The translations under genes were made by a program, and so were the position numbers. The notes under the pieces are model-generated. The model worked only from the letters and a program-made list of their open reading frames with translations, was not told the origin of the DNA and searched no databases. Below are positions 24,220 to 36,894 of a stretch of 64,000 nt of DNA, piece by piece; positions within the stretch are counted from its first letter, which is position 1; each line of letters begins with the position of its first letter. This stretch comes from Adineta vaga. Lineage: Eukaryota; Rotifera. The stretch covers positions 4,402,001 through 4,466,000 of the forward strand of contig CP075495.1 in assembly GCA_021613535.1 (NCBI GenBank), in the 5' to 3' direction.

Positions 24220-25218
24220 TCAAGGTACTATGGTTAATTCAATACAATCTAATTGAAGAAATTTTTTCCAAAATCGATTATTCCAATTACGTATTCCAAT
24301 TAAAATAGTAGATGGTTCATAAATAAGGATATAACCCATTTTAACTAAAAACCAAGAATTATCATATTGTAATAATAAACTTTGAAAATCTTCATCCATC
24401 ATTCGATAAATCATTAATTTTCCATGTTGTGGTACTAAAATAAATTCTGTTTCACCTGGCATTTTTGTACTATTCAAGTTTCCTTTCATTCGCCAACTGA
24501 CTTCATATTTTCCCGGCATAATCTTGCATTGAAAACGTCCAGTAATATCTAAACGTACAACTTCGCGTACATTAATAATTTGACCAGTTAAACTATCGGC
24601 ATCGAATGTTTTAAAAGCATCTTGATCGCCTGTATCCATATCAATAGCTGAACATCTTTTTCGATCAATTAAATAAAAATAAATTAATTTCATAAATGGA
24701 ACAGTTGTACTATCATTCGGTTTGTTGTATTGAAAGAATTCTAAATCCATTAAAAACATTTCTTTTGATATGTACATTTTCGTCTGTCGTCTTTCAACGG
24801 CTTCATCATTATAATGCGTAGCTGAAGTTATAGCTAGATTATCTAATATATGATCCGTTCGACTATGAGCAAAACCTGATGCTTGAATTTCGTTGTATGT
24901 TGAAATGTATTCGGGTTTTTTAAAAAGATCAGTAGTATAAAGTTGAACAATTGATCGTGAAAATTGATGACGTAAACGATATAACCAGAATTTATCATTA
25001 TTGATAAATATATAAAATGTTTGGCAAGTTTTACTTAATGCTTGCAGATCTTTTACATTGAGAAAATCAGTAATAGTTTGTAATAATTCATAAGGCAAAT
25101 GTACGAACCAACAACTAATTTTCGACGATAAATTATCTTGTGATTTAGTAGACCAAGACATACTCAAATAAGTTATCTTATTGTCTAAAAGTATAATTTT
25201 CTTAAGCATACGAAACAT
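24220..25218 (-). CDS. F-box protein
   Basis: Single-exon ORF of up to 332 residues. Residues about 38-80 form an F-box: LPYELLQTITDFLNVKDLQA, then SKTCQTFYIFINNDKFW. This is the SKP1-binding motif of SCF ubiquitin ligases. The C-terminal half contains LDITGRFQCKIMPGKYEVSW, which recalls the beta-sandwich of PP2-type F-box proteins; that resemblance is tentative. A second Met (MSWSTKSQ, residue 20) may be the real start, because the first 19 residues look like leader sequence. Target unknown. Confidence 0.78.
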   Translation of the reverse strand: MFRMLKKIILLDNKITYLSMSWSTKSQDNLSSKISCWFVHLPYELLQTITDFLNVKDLQALSKTCQTFYIFINNDKFWLYRLRHQFSRSIVQLYTTDLFKKPEYISTYNEIQASGFAHSRTDHILDNLAITSATHYNDEAVERRQTKMYISKEMFLMDLEFFQYNKPNDSTTVPFMKLIYFYLIDRKRCSAIDMDTGDQDAFKTFDADSLTGQIINVREVVRLDITGRFQCKIMPGKYEVSWRMKGNLNSTKMPGETEFILVPQHGKLMIYRMMDEDFQSLLLQYDNSWFLVKMGYILIYEPSTILIGIRNWNNRFWKKFLQLDCIELTIVP

Positions 25219-25535
25219 TGTATTTGTTCAGTTTATTCTACTTATATGACAAATAAAAGTTTTCAAGAACAGAAAAAAACAATAACAACAACAAGAGCAA
25301 CAGGCAAGCACACACACGCACACTTACACACTATCATTTTTCAAATATTGGTCATATAAATTCATTCACTATCTCTAATATTCGTTTCTTTTACCCGATC
25401 TCTCATAAATTTAACAACGACCGAATACATAAAGATAGAACAAGCAAAAAACAAAAGAGTATTATTGTTCATATATCACAACTAAGCAACACTAAATATC
25501 ACTATTGCGAGTATATACGATATGAATAGACGCGA
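25219..25535. other. Intergenic, F-box gene to ankyrin/SOCS gene
   Basis: 317 bases. A CA-rich stretch lies at 25308-25330. No gene seen. Confidence 0.45.
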
Positions 25536-27144
25536 CTATCGATGATAATATAGATAAGCAAATGTATCTTCATGAAGATTTAATTTTTCAATAGTTGTAC
25601 GTTTATAAGATGGAAGAATCGTTTTAATCATTAATCGACATTTTTCTTTTAATAGAAATGGATTTCGTGCACGCCATGATAGATACATATCAATAGGTTG
25701 CATTCGTTGTACATGTTCACATTCAAGTAATTTTAAAATAACTGAATTATTTGTTAAAATAAGATGACCCATTAAAATAAGATTTTCATAAAAACGAACA
25801 ATATACTCATAGATTTGATTGACACCTTCGCCTATAGAATAAGAAAACAAAACTTCGTTTTGATAGTTCTCTTTTTGAAAAACATACCCGCATTTTCTAC
25901 ACTATCATAAATGGCACGAAAATAGGAATCTAATAAATCTAAATAATTCGTAAAATCAATCATTTCATGATATTTAAGTATTGTAAACAATAATGATGTA
26001 CGTAAATAAAGAATTTGTATTCGATCATCATTTATTGTAATGAATTGTGCTTGTAGAATATATAAAAAACGTTTAAGTAAATCACCAATATCGTACATTC
26101 TTAATTTGGCTGATGGTATTGCTTCTAATATTGTTTCTAAAACATCGAATGCTTTATCCGATTGAATCTTATTTTTTAACATTAAATTATTTAGAACAGT
26201 AAACATAAAATCACTATTGAGTTCTTCCCAAATATTTGGTACAAAGATACGTAATGCATCAACTTGATCATTGATAAGACATTGTCGAAGTATATCACCT
26301 TTTTTCTGTGATAATAATGTTTCATGATCATTCGTATGAACTTTCGTTTGTTTTAATTTATCTATGAATACTTCGAATATACGTGCACGATTCAATCGAA
26401 TAGAATCTTGTAATGGAGATTTTTCAAATTCATTATTTTCATTTAATATTTCACTACCATGCTCAACAAATTCAATAGCAATATCTTCAAAACCATATTT
26501 GACTGCCAATGAAAGTGGACTATCGCCATAGGTTAGATTCGCTCGTGATAGACGATGATTTCCACGTGTAGCTAATAGATTCAATTCACGTTTGACATGT
26601 ACATCAGCACCATGTGTTAATAAATAACGAACAACTTCACTGTGACCTTTGTGACTAAAAAGGTTGAACAAAACAAAAACGAATGTATATTTACATAATA
26701 TCAATCGTTAGAAGATGAATATCCAAAAAAAAACAATTGGAAGACTTACCTAGCAATACACAATGGATAATCATTATTAAATGGTTCATTAATATTGACA
26801 CGTTTTTCATCGATACATCGTTTAACAAGATCTATATGATTATATTTGCATGCATTATAGAATAATTCCAAGATATTTTCAGTGGAATTTATTGCATCAT
26901 CTATAGTTAAACCGAAGAAAAAAGCTTGTTCAAAAGTTGATACTCGTGGTTGAGATGATGTAGTCGTTTCATCCGTAGACGTCTCGAGAGGTGTCGATTC
27001 AATAGTAGATGTTGATAATGACATTATATCACCATTTCGAACATTACTGTTTTGCTTTGACGATGATGATGTTACTTTTTTTTCTCTCAATCTGACTTCG
27101 GCAGTACCGTTACTTGTCGTTGCTGTTGTGGTTTGAGTTGCCAT
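25536..27144 (-). CDS. Ankyrin-repeat protein with C-terminal SOCS box-like motif
   Basis: Three exons, from the start: 26750-27144, 25888-26654, 25536-25831. The N-terminal 70 residues are Ser/Thr-rich and disordered. Ankyrin repeats follow: LFYNACKYNHIDLVKRCIDE, GHSEVVRYLLTHGADVHVKR and DSPLSLAVKYGFEDIAIEFV. A long helical region comes next. The last 40 residues, LLKEKCRLMIKTIL then IEKLNLHEDTFAYLYY, match the pattern of a SOCS box (Leu-Cys-Arg then the I-x-x-L-x-L-P-like element). That would make it an ASB-type adaptor of a Cullin5 ubiquitin ligase; this role is inferred. A palindromic CRE lies about 105 bp upstream. Confidence 0.78.
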
Positions 27145-27248
27145 TAAGTGATCGTTTTGAGAGAATAGAATAAATACGAAGAAAATAATGTTATTATTAT
27201 TATTGTTATTATTCTATTCAGGTTCAGGTATCCAATACGGTTGGTAGT

Positions 27249-27256
27249 TGACGTCA
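27249..27256. promoter_or_regulatory. Candidate CRE (TGACGTCA)
   Basis: Perfect palindromic CREB/ATF octamer about 105 bp upstream of the ankyrin/SOCS start codon, where a promoter element would lie. Function not shown. Confidence 0.4.
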
Positions 27257-27593
27257 AGTAATCGACGAAGAAAGTAGAGACGAACGAATCAGACAGGATG
27301 GTAGTCAAAAGAAACAACACCTATCAACCGTCTATAAGAAACAAAAAACGTAAAGAAAAAAAAGAAGAAAAAGGAGAAAAAAGCGAGAAAAGAAAATGCA
27401 ATGAGTAATGTGCCACAGTGTGGGATTAGAGACCGCATACCACAACGCAACAGAGAGCGAAAAGAACATGAGAATGGTAATTGAATGTCTTTGATAATAG
27501 CAAAGAGAAAGACATCGTTTTCTCTCCTTCTCTCCTTTTTACTCTTTGTCCAGACGTCGCATACATGTACAATCGAAACAGCTGTGCTTAAGA

Positions 27594-27620
27594 GAAGGAG
27601 AGAGAGAGAGAGAGAGAGAA
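27594..27620. repeat. GA dinucleotide microsatellite
   Basis: About a dozen GA units flanked by purine-rich DNA. Confidence 0.85.
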
Positions 27621-28195
27621 GAGAAGAGGAAAAAAACTTCAATATAAGACAAAGAAAGCAAGTGGAGATTTGTGTATACATGTAAACGTACGAAGAATAT
27701 TTGCTCAAATAGACTGCTCGTTTTACTTACTCTAAAAGCAAAAAAAAAGAAAATAAAAGATCATATATAATTTTATCAAACGTGATAGTTTTTCGAAGAA
27801 AAAACGAATTTTAAAATGACAAAGACAAAAGTTCTTTCTACTTACACATCATTATCATGATCAATATCGAAGAAAAATCTGTCAATTATTTTAATTTTAT
27901 GACCTTGATATGGCATCTTTTACTCACGCGCGTATTCTCTATGAAGAATAATACGTATGGATAGATGAAACTCAACTAAAAGACATTTCTAGTGCTTTTT
28001 TTAAAACGGCAAGTGCAGTCAAATAAATATAGAATGAAATAAATGAACTTCAGTTGTGCACATACTTATATCTAACTGTCGTAGACAAATGGTTTTGATA
28101 AACAAAATATGAGTAAAGACATGTATATACTTCGAAGAATATAATCGAATAAACAGACATGACCCTCCCTATTCTGTTTTTTTTCGCTCCCATTA

Positions 28196-28228
28196 TACAT
28201 ATATATATATATATATACATATATATAA
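28196..28228. repeat. TA-rich microsatellite
   Basis: Alternating TA interrupted by TAC; a simple repeat. Confidence 0.8.
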
Positions 28229-28841
28229 ATGCCATCATGCAATCACAATAACAACCTCTGACTCGTTTTTGCTGCTAGCTATTATCAATCATAGAATATG
28301 GAATAGATATAGTTTAATATAGAATAACGATGTCAATAGAAATACATATTTTATTTTTCATATTGTCAATCTATCTTATCGAAATATTATTTAGCATATT
28401 TATACTTCCAAATGAACAAGCCAATTGTTGTTGTTAATATATTATTCATACTATTCGGTTTCTTTCATCTCTTTAATAGTTCGATATTCTCCATTCAATC
28501 TATCAAATGAATGGAAATCGAATGTAATAAAGAATAAATGTACATTTATATATTTCTCCAACTGTATCCATTAGAAATGATCGATACTATCTCAAATTGT
28601 TCGTCTCTTTGATAGCAAAACACATCCGTGGATGAAAATTCGCATACGTATGTCAAAATATAGATTATTTCTATTATTGTCATCATCGTTAAAAAAAACA
28701 AATGAACATATAATTTCTAGATGAAAAGATAAAGTGTACTAGGACTAGAAAATTTTGATTATAATCGGAAGAAAACGAACGAGAAAGGGAAAAAAAATAA
28801 ATTTCAAGGTTCACTACAAAAAAAATTGAAAGAAAAATAAT

Positions 28842-31800
28842 CTATTGTGTTTGATCGACTTCATCAACACCAGCTTCGGTTAAATCACTAACATAAACAG
28901 TTTCATGTTTAGCTAAGATACGAAGTAATGGTCGAAGTTTTAACCACCATTGTTCTAAAGGCATTCTATGTCTAAAAAGTAAATATTTGAATAAAATTAA
29001 TACAAATGAATTTCTTCATAGTACGAACTCAGTATCAGTTTTGCTTTTCAAATATTCTACGGGTGTAAATTCATTTTGTCGTTTAATTAAACCAAGAACA
29101 ACTGCACTTTCTGGAGTATTACAAATGACTTTTCCATCTTCAGTCGCCGATTTTTCTATAAGTGATACAGCATATGTCACTGCTTTACAACCTAATTTAG
29201 TGGCAAATGCGCGATCAAATGGTGAAGGTAAACCACCCTAAACATCGAAAAAATACTTCTTTATTTTCTTTTAAATATTAAACTTCATTTTTCTTACTTG
29301 TTGCATATGACCGAGAACATTTGATCGTGCACTAAATACACCTTTACCCTCTTCTTGTAATAATTTTGTAATAAATTCTGTTGTATAATGTTCATTAGCT
29401 CGTTCATTTCGAAGTAAAAGACCACGTTTTAAATGTCCTTCCATTTTCTTACGTAAATGATCAACATCATCAATTAGATCTTTTACTGTAAATGGTTCTT
29501 CATAAATATATGCTTGATCAGCTCCACTAGCTAATGCAGCCATTGTTGCTAAATAACCACAATAACCACCCATTGTTTCAATGACAAAGATTCGTCGTTT
29601 CGAACCTTGAGCAGATTGCTTAATTTTGTCACAAATCTTAATTAAACACAAGAAAATTCTTCTTCTCTAGATCAGATTCAATACAAACTTTAACGATTTC
29701 ATTCAATGCTGTATCGGCACCGATAGAAAATTCTGTACCGGGAACATTATTTGCGATTGTAGCAGGAATACATATGAGTGGAATTTGAAAAGCTGAATAT
29801 TGATTTCGTGCTTCATACATTTGAAGAATTGATGCATATGCCTAGAAGAAATTTATTTCAAATTGCATAGTCTTTCTTTTTCTTCTTTACTTCATATCCA
29901 CCAACAACCAATAGAGCATGAAAATTATGTTCACGAATTTTATCAGCTAATTTACTTAAACCAACTTTTGCTGCTACAGTTCTAAAACAAATTTTCAAAG
30001 GCGAAAGTTTTTTTTTATTCATTTATAAGATTCATGTTTTATCAAGTTACTTTTGACAACCAAGAAGTGATCCACCAACACTACTCCAACCATTGACAGC
30101 CGTCCAATTTAAATTTTTCACCTCAAATAAGAAATTATTTATGTTTTTCAAATAAAAACAAAATCGTTGTTTTCCATTTACTCACTTGATTATTAATCAA
30201 ACCTTCAAAACCATCAAATACTGCAAACATATTATGTCCTTCACATAAACCATAACGAATAATTGATCGAACAGCAGCATTAACACCACAAGCGGGTGAA
30301 CCAACATGAACGACAGCCAAGTTAAATGAATGCTAAAGAAATACACTGTTTATATAAGTTTTATATGTATAAATCAGCTTACTTGTTTAGGAGAGAATAA
30401 TTTAGGTCGTAATTTACTTAGACGAATATATATTTCAAGATTTCCTTTAAAACTTCGTCCACGTAAATCTTGTGCTTCTTTAAATTTTTTTGCATTCATT
30501 GCTTGTGCAACTGCTAACGTTTTTTCTACACATTGCATTAATGGAACACGAACAGTTTGATTACCACTAAGAGCAATAACAACAGGTTGAGATGTTGCTG
30601 TTGCTTCCATCAATGCAAGAACGGCTTCTGTACCCATTCGAGTACCCTAAATATAAAAAGAAACGTAATACAGAAGAAAAAAGATCTATTAGAAAACATA
30701 CAAGAAGACGATCAAAAGCTGATGGACAGCCACCACGTTGTACATGACCAAGAATAGTTACACGTGTATCATATTTCAATCGTGTGGAAATAAGCTAAAA
30801 GATTCGAAAGAGATAGAAGGTGATTTCGAAAAGATTTTTATCGTAATTTACCTCTCGAACACCGTCACTCGTTATTGCTCGACCTTCTGAATCAATGGCA
30901 CCTTCAGCAAGAACAACTATATTTAAACGTTGACCCATTTCACGTGTCTATAAGAGAGAGAGACAGAGACAGAGACAGAGAATGATTTCTATGTAAATAT
31001 AATACAAATAGATCACCTACATTTTTAAGTTTAGTACATAATTGATCTTCCCATCCCGGTCCAGGTGGTGATTCAGGAATAAATACCCAATCAGCATCAG
31101 ATCCTAATGCAGTAACTAATGCTAAATAACCACAATGACGACCCATAACTTCCATAACGAAACATCGTTGATGACTACAACATTAAAATTCTTATTCGAA
31201 AAAGAAACCCTATCAATGTATGTACCTTGAAGCTGTTGTTGTAATACAATCAATGGCTTCCATTACACGATGTAATGCTGAATCTGCTCCAATTGTCATA
31301 TCTGTTCCACAGAAATCATTGTCAATCGACCCAACTAGACCCACAATGTTCAAATACTTGTATTTATCAGCATTTTCTTGCGTTACTTGTTCTATGAAAA
31401 TTTACAATCAAAATCAACTTAATAAGATTAGATTATTCTTACTCGTATCAACAAGTTCTTTCAAAAGACTATCCCATTCTTTGCGAAATAGATTTGCTCC
31501 AGTTAATGAACCATCACCACCAATACAAACAATATTATTAATTCCATGATCAATAAGATTTTTTGCCGCACGTAAACGACCAGATCTTTCACGAAAATCT
31601 TTACAACGTGCACTACCAATAATTGTTCCACCCTATGAAATAACAAATAGAAATGAATACACACAACATATCAAATGAAATTTTACATCATCAAGAATTC
31701 CTGATACAGATGACCAAGTTGCTTGACGAATACTATTTCCACCATCAACTAAACCTTGATAACCCTAAAACAAAAACATATGAATATTGACGTCATTCTA

Positions 31801-32933
31801 TCAAATTAAGATGAATTGATCAACCTCATGTATAAAATAAACTTTACAACCAAGATAAATTCCCATACGAACAATAGCTCGAACAGCTGGATTCATTCCT
31901 AAAACAAATATTTCAGATTTACATAAAATATGCTGAAAATATAATATATCACAACAGACACCAAGGGAAAACAAAACTAATACATTTGATTATACACTAT
32001 GCACATCTTCATCATTGCTAATTTAATGATTATTTCTTAACCAAATTGTTATACATTCATGAATAATATATTAGTTAACGAGACATTTCTATTAAGTTAG
32101 ATATTAAACAAGGAATACAACATGCAAAGCAAGATAGACAGAGGATGAATCATTATACGACAAACTACCTTGAGCATCACCACCACTTGTAAATACACCC
32201 ATCGCTCGATCTGTATATTGATCTTTAGCTAGAACATGAAGATTTTTTTCAAAACCTTCCGTCCAACAAATTGAACCACGAAATTTATTAAATGGAGAAT
32301 TAATTGGTGGTGGTGATGTAATATCAGCATTAATACCATTTAAATCTGTTCGAAGTGCACCGATAGTATCATTCTATGAATAATAAAACAAAACAATCGT
32401 AAATACAATGAAAATCATTCTGCACCTGAATTTCTTTCATTTTATTTTTCTATCCAATGGATCAAATCTTACTACTATTAAGATCTCTTTTGTTTTTACT
32501 AGGAAATAATTATATTATCATTCGTGTCAATCTTCATAATCTATATTTTCTCATATATTCAGATAATGACGTATTGTCTATCGAATGAATAATAATGGGT
32601 GTATTTTTTATGTAAATATTCAGTTCGAACGAAAAGTGCAAATTGGATTCTTTTCTCTCAACACGCGATAGAAATTACTCATTTTTGTAATAAAACAAAT
32701 ACATATTTACAAAATACGCAAACATTCAATTTTGGTACATCGAACTTACATCATGTATCAATTGATCGTTAGACTATAAAATAAAAATTGAATATTGTGA
32801 AAAAGAAATTTTTCTTTTGGAATTTTTTTAGAAAAAAAGGAGCTGAATTATCTTGATTATTTACTTCTTCAGTATCTTCAACTGGTTTACCAGACGGTGG
32901 ACGTTCTTCAACTTCATTTCCTATTTGTGCCAT
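28842..32933 (-). CDS. PFK: ATP-dependent 6-phosphofructokinase
   Basis: Phosphorylates fructose 6-phosphate, the committed step of glycolysis. Eighteen exons, 32865-32933 down to 28842-28971, including a 24-nt microexon (32750-32773). The tandem-duplicated eukaryotic form is complete. N-half: [48 protein letters not shown] (catalytic Asp), [27 protein letters not shown]-half, regulatory: [74 protein letters not shown]. About 100 residues precede the kinase core, far more than the roughly 15 in vertebrate muscle PFK. The start follows a 3' splice site by about 24 nt. Confidence 0.97.
30951..30980. repeat. AGAGAC-type purine repeat in a PFK intron
   Basis: Short GAGA/GACAGA run inside the intron between PFK exons 30852-30947 and 31021-31174. 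Confidence 0.7.
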
Positions 32934-34430
32934 AAATATCTTCGAATGAATGCAATCTGAAATAAACAAAACAGATGTCGTGTATACAATAGATATAACT
33001 TCTGTGATGCTACACTAATGTATAATAAGTATCTACAATAAGTATTCACTGCGAACTCTTGAAAAACAAATATATATATATATAAATCCAAAAAAGAAAA
33101 ATATTGATTTAGAATATTCGATGTGTAAATTATAATCAGAGGATTTGTATTTATTCTAACATATAAAAATAACTTACACTTTGTACTATGAAATCAAATG
33201 TACTTCAAAAAGATTCAAAATAAAGCTTCCAAAGACTAGCGACACATATGAATAGAAAAAAAGAATTATTTTCCCCTTAACATTTTTTTTCTCGCCATAT
33301 CTCTAATTGAGATACTTGAAAATCTTTTAGAAAATTAACGTGTATTTATAGATGATATTTGATAATTAATATGAAGAAAATATTCTCATCTAAATAAGCA
33401 TTTATAGTGAACGCGTAAATATGAATTTAGTATGGCAGAAAACTCAAACGCGATTGGGTACTTTTTAGGTCACACACTCGTTCTTTCTCCTAACTTGCGT
33501 TCTAATAGAAGATTTTTTCGTCTACAATCATTTTTCCCCGATATATGGCGGCTTGCTAGAGGAGAAGTTATTTTTCCTGTTCTGTTCGATGTAAAGACAT
33601 ACGAGAGTATCAAAGTCTCAGTTGCTTTTTGCGTGATAAATGCAACTCTTATTTGTTTTCTTTTTCTTTTCTCTCTAATAATAATAACTATTTATAGGTG
33701 ATAATTAATCCAAAAATGACCTGTTCGCATGTTAACAGTACGATCAATTTCATACATGTACTATAAGTATACAATGTCAAAAACAGTCTGTTTTCATTCG
33801 TTTGCAAGTTTTATTTCTTTCCGGTAAGGAAGTATGCCCTTCTATAATAGATTGGAAATTTTAAATTATATTAGGAAGAAAAAAAACGAAGTTTTTTAAA
33901 AAAAAATGTATGCTGTTCGTTTGTGTTATGATGAATGTTAAAATAAACGATAATGAAAGGAGAAGAGTAATCTCTAGACAACATAGATTGCATGATGAGA
34001 CTCTTTTGTATAGCAAATAGAATGATTTTGATTATAATAAGATGTTATTGATATATGTATGATAGAAGTAAATATTCAATCTGGAATTGCAAGGAATGAT
34101 AACCAATAAAATTGTTTCTTTCTAAGAAAATAATGAGAGTGTGTTTGATTAGAGTAAATGATCTAACAACTGAATTGATCATTGTTATCCATATTGATCT
34201 ATGAGTTTAATACTTGCTCGAAAATCTTTATTATCACATTGATATTTATTGTCTTATAGAGAGAATTGAAAAAATCTTTTTTAGTACAAAATATGTATAT
34301 TTCTTAATCATAAAGATCACATTTACTTTCAAAAAATCTTGAATTAGTTAGATAGTTTTCTTTGTTTACCTATACATTATCAACAAATCATACAGAACAA
34401 ATCTCGAACAAACACATGAATAAAGTATAT
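32934..34430. other. Intergenic, upstream of PFK
   Basis: 1.5 kb, AT-rich. It includes a TA run (33070-33083). An open frame at 33432-33701 lacks codon bias and homology, so I do not call it. PFK promoter elements must lie here. Confidence 0.45.
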
Positions 34431-34742
34431 TTATCGTTCACGTATTCGTTTTTCTGCCACTATTGTTGAAATATCACGTACACTAATTCCAAATGTTTCA
34501 ACAGCTTGACGAAACATAGTTATACTTTGTTCATCCCAGCCAACAAATTGTTGATCTTTTTCATTATTTGATACGACATTTTGATAGCTAGTATCTAAAT
34601 CACGTAATAATATACTGAATTTAGAAAAAACTTCTCCAACAGTTGTACATAAATCAATAATAATATCTTTGGGTGATGATTGATTCGATGTTGTAGTCGA
34701 TGATATTGATACTGCTGTTGTTGTTGTTGGCATTCTTCTCAA
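34431..34742 (-). CDS. BACC1/BAP18-like chromatin protein
   Basis: Single-exon, 103 residues. The core VGEVFSKFSILLRDLDTSYQ followed by FVGWDEQSITMFRQAVETFG and VRDISTIVAEKR parallels human BACC1 (C17orf49, BAP18): VGEIFSAAGAAFTKLGELT, then WTETEIEMLRAAVKRFG and LNHISCVIKERT. That region is a SANT-like helical domain found with NURF/BPTF and MLL complexes. The rotifer-like protein stops just after the domain and lacks the long C-terminal tail. Assignment is from my memory of the human pattern and should be tested by profile search. Confidence 0.62.
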   Translation of the reverse strand: MRRMPTTTTAVSISSTTTSNQSSPKDIIIDLCTTVGEVFSKFSILLRDLDTSYQNVVSNNEKDQQFVGWDEQSITMFRQAVETFGISVRDISTIVAEKRIRER

Positions 34743-35043
34743 TACGCTTTCAATTGATAATGATAACTAAACTAAACAACATTCAATCTTCAACTTTTGA
34801 AACTAACCAATAGAAGATGTGGAATAAACCTCTATAAAATAGATGGCAGAAACAATTTTTCCGATGATGTTTTTCTCTTTCTTTTCTTCTTTCAATCAAT
34901 AGCAAAAAAAGAGAATGGAGCACTATTACGAACTTTTATTTTATAACAAAGTTGTTTAGAATAATTCTACCGTCTTCTTTTTTTTTTGAAATACAATTTT
35001 AGATTTTTATTCTATTCAAATCAAAAAGAAAGAGTCAAATAAA
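34743..35043. other. Divergent promoter region
   Basis: 301 bases between divergent BACC1-like and dispanin genes. An acceptor-like TTTTAG ends at 35002, upstream of the dispanin start. Confidence 0.4.
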
Positions 35044-35647
35044 ATGGATATTCCTTATGAAAAAATGGCAGCATTCGAAAGTAAGTTTAAATTAGCAAAT
35101 GAAGAAAAAAACAAGTCTAAGTATATGTATTTTCTTTATTTAGATTCATCGGTATCAGATATTCCGAGTGATGGAGCAATGCGTGCTCAAATAGCACCAC
35201 CACGTGTACGACATTATTTCGTATTTTCACTTTTTTCGGCTCTTTGCTTATGTCCAGCAACAGGTAAATGTATCAAAATTTTGCTTACATCACTTTCTAA
35301 TTATTTATTTTGGCTTGTCAAGGTCTTATTGCTCTGGCTTATTCGTTAAAGAGTTCAGCTAAAGCTGATGTGAAATTTCATGATAAAGCTCGACTTTATT
35401 CTCGTCGTGCATTAATCTGGAATTTACTTTCGGTTATTTTTGCCGTCTTAACAATCGCCATGGTATTAAACTTGTTTTCCTTTTTTTTAATTTAATATTG
35501 TTTTAGGTTTTAATTTTCTGCTATTATTTCAATGAAATGGTGAAAATCTATAGTGATCAAATGGATGATATTTTCCGTCAACAACGTTCAAATGAAATGA
35601 ATAGTGAAATCAATCGAATGATACAATCATTAAACAATGAAAACTAA
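35044..35647 (+). CDS. Dispanin/CD225-domain membrane protein
   Basis: Four exons: 35044-35080, 35144-35263, 35323-35462, 35507-35647. The product is about 145 residues. Two hydrophobic segments flank a polar loop in the CD225 arrangement: HYFVFSLFSALCLCPATGLI, ALAYSLKSSAKADVKFHDKA, SRRALIWNLLSVIFAVLTIA. The family includes IFITM, SYNDIG, PRRT and TMEM233-like proteins, mostly tail-exposed membrane proteins of plasma membrane and vesicles. The C-terminal acidic/Asn-rich tail (after CYYFNEMVKIY) is long for the family. Specific role unknown. Confidence 0.8.
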
Positions 35648-36894
35648 AAGTATCAATAAATCAAATAAATGCGTTCAAATATATATATATATATAATCTT
35701 TAATGTTGTGTATTCCTCAATTTGGTTAGATTTTACTGAAGAGAATCATGTGTAAGATAAAAACAAAAGGGAAGACTGATGATTTGAGATTGTAGTTCCT
35801 TTTCTCTGTTTATTGTTGTTCGTTTGTCTATGCGGAGATTAAAAAAATAATCTCATTTTTTTTGGTTTTTTTTGTAACTCTCTTGCTTCAAATAAACCTG
35901 AAATATTGTCATTGTACAAAGAAAGAAACAAATTCAATTTCCAACTGAACTTTAATAAGTTCCGTCTATTAAAAGAACATTTCCAACAAAGGCTCAAAGT
36001 AACACGATTCGAATCGTCAAGAATTGATCTACTCGTCGGCTAAATCTTTTCTGTGTATTTATCTTCGATTTCGTTTATGTGCATAAAAGTACTAGACAAA
36101 AGGTCAATTTTAACAGAAGAAAAATAATAAATTTAGTTCTCCCATATAAATGTAAATTTTATCAGCAAGAAAGAAGATTCACATGACAAATACACATGAT
36201 GTATGAACGACAAAGATAAGATTATTAAAATTATGAATGCCTAAGTACGTGTATTCTCATCACTTCATTTGAACTCCAACACTCTCAAAATAGTTCGACC
36301 TTTTCACCAAGAACTTCATCACGAACGTCAAAAAAATACATTCTTTTTACTTTTTGACTAGATCAAAACGATGTAAAATGATGCTATCTCTGTATTGCGA
36401 TCCAATCTAGCACTTCATTCATAAGATCATATTCAAATCAGGAAAATGAATATCATCATCTAGTTACATTTCCTAGTCGTTCAACTAGAACTTCTTGAAT
36501 TTCAATGAATATATTTTTTATTCCCATTGCAATCTTTTCGTGAGACCTTAAATGGATATACATCTTTTAAAAATTCACTTTGCAGTTCTTTGTATTATTA
36601 ATGACAAAAATAGTACAAGTCGTTTTCAATATTCTGGTGTGTATGCTACACAGTACGAAAGAAAATAAAAAAGTACCGTCATTGTATATAAAAACGTTGT
36701 TGTTATTGCTTTCATCATCGTTATTTTTACTTTCCTTCATTTTTAACTGACGTTCTATCATTATAGAGAAAAAGAAAATAAAATTATGGTAGAAAAAAAA
36801 CATTGATTTGTTGTTCTTTGTATCTGCATACAAGGACTGGATTTGAGTATATTTTAATTTTTTTTCTTCTTAGTTTCACTTCTATTTCAATACG
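35648..36894. other. Intergenic, dispanin to P450
   Basis: 1.25 kb, no supported gene. A TA run lies at 35678-35694. A strong pyrimidine tract and acceptor (TTTTTTTTCTTCTTAG) ends at 36873, 22 nt before the P450 start. Confidence 0.5.

Larger units (their letters stand above)
27145..28841. other. Long intergenic region
   Basis: 1.7 kb without a supported gene. It contains a GA microsatellite (27594-27620) and a TA/TATATAC run (28196-28228). ORFs here are low-complexity poly-Ser/Leu/Phe shadows of T-rich and CT-rich DNA. Confidence 0.5.

Noticed and set aside
27289-27708. 139-residue ORF on the minus strand
   Set aside because: Runs of Ser/Leu/Phe from CT- and T-rich DNA; no family features, overlaps a GA microsatellite.
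33432-33701. 89-residue ORF on the plus strand
   Set aside because: No domain, no local codon bias, no splice context; probably chance.
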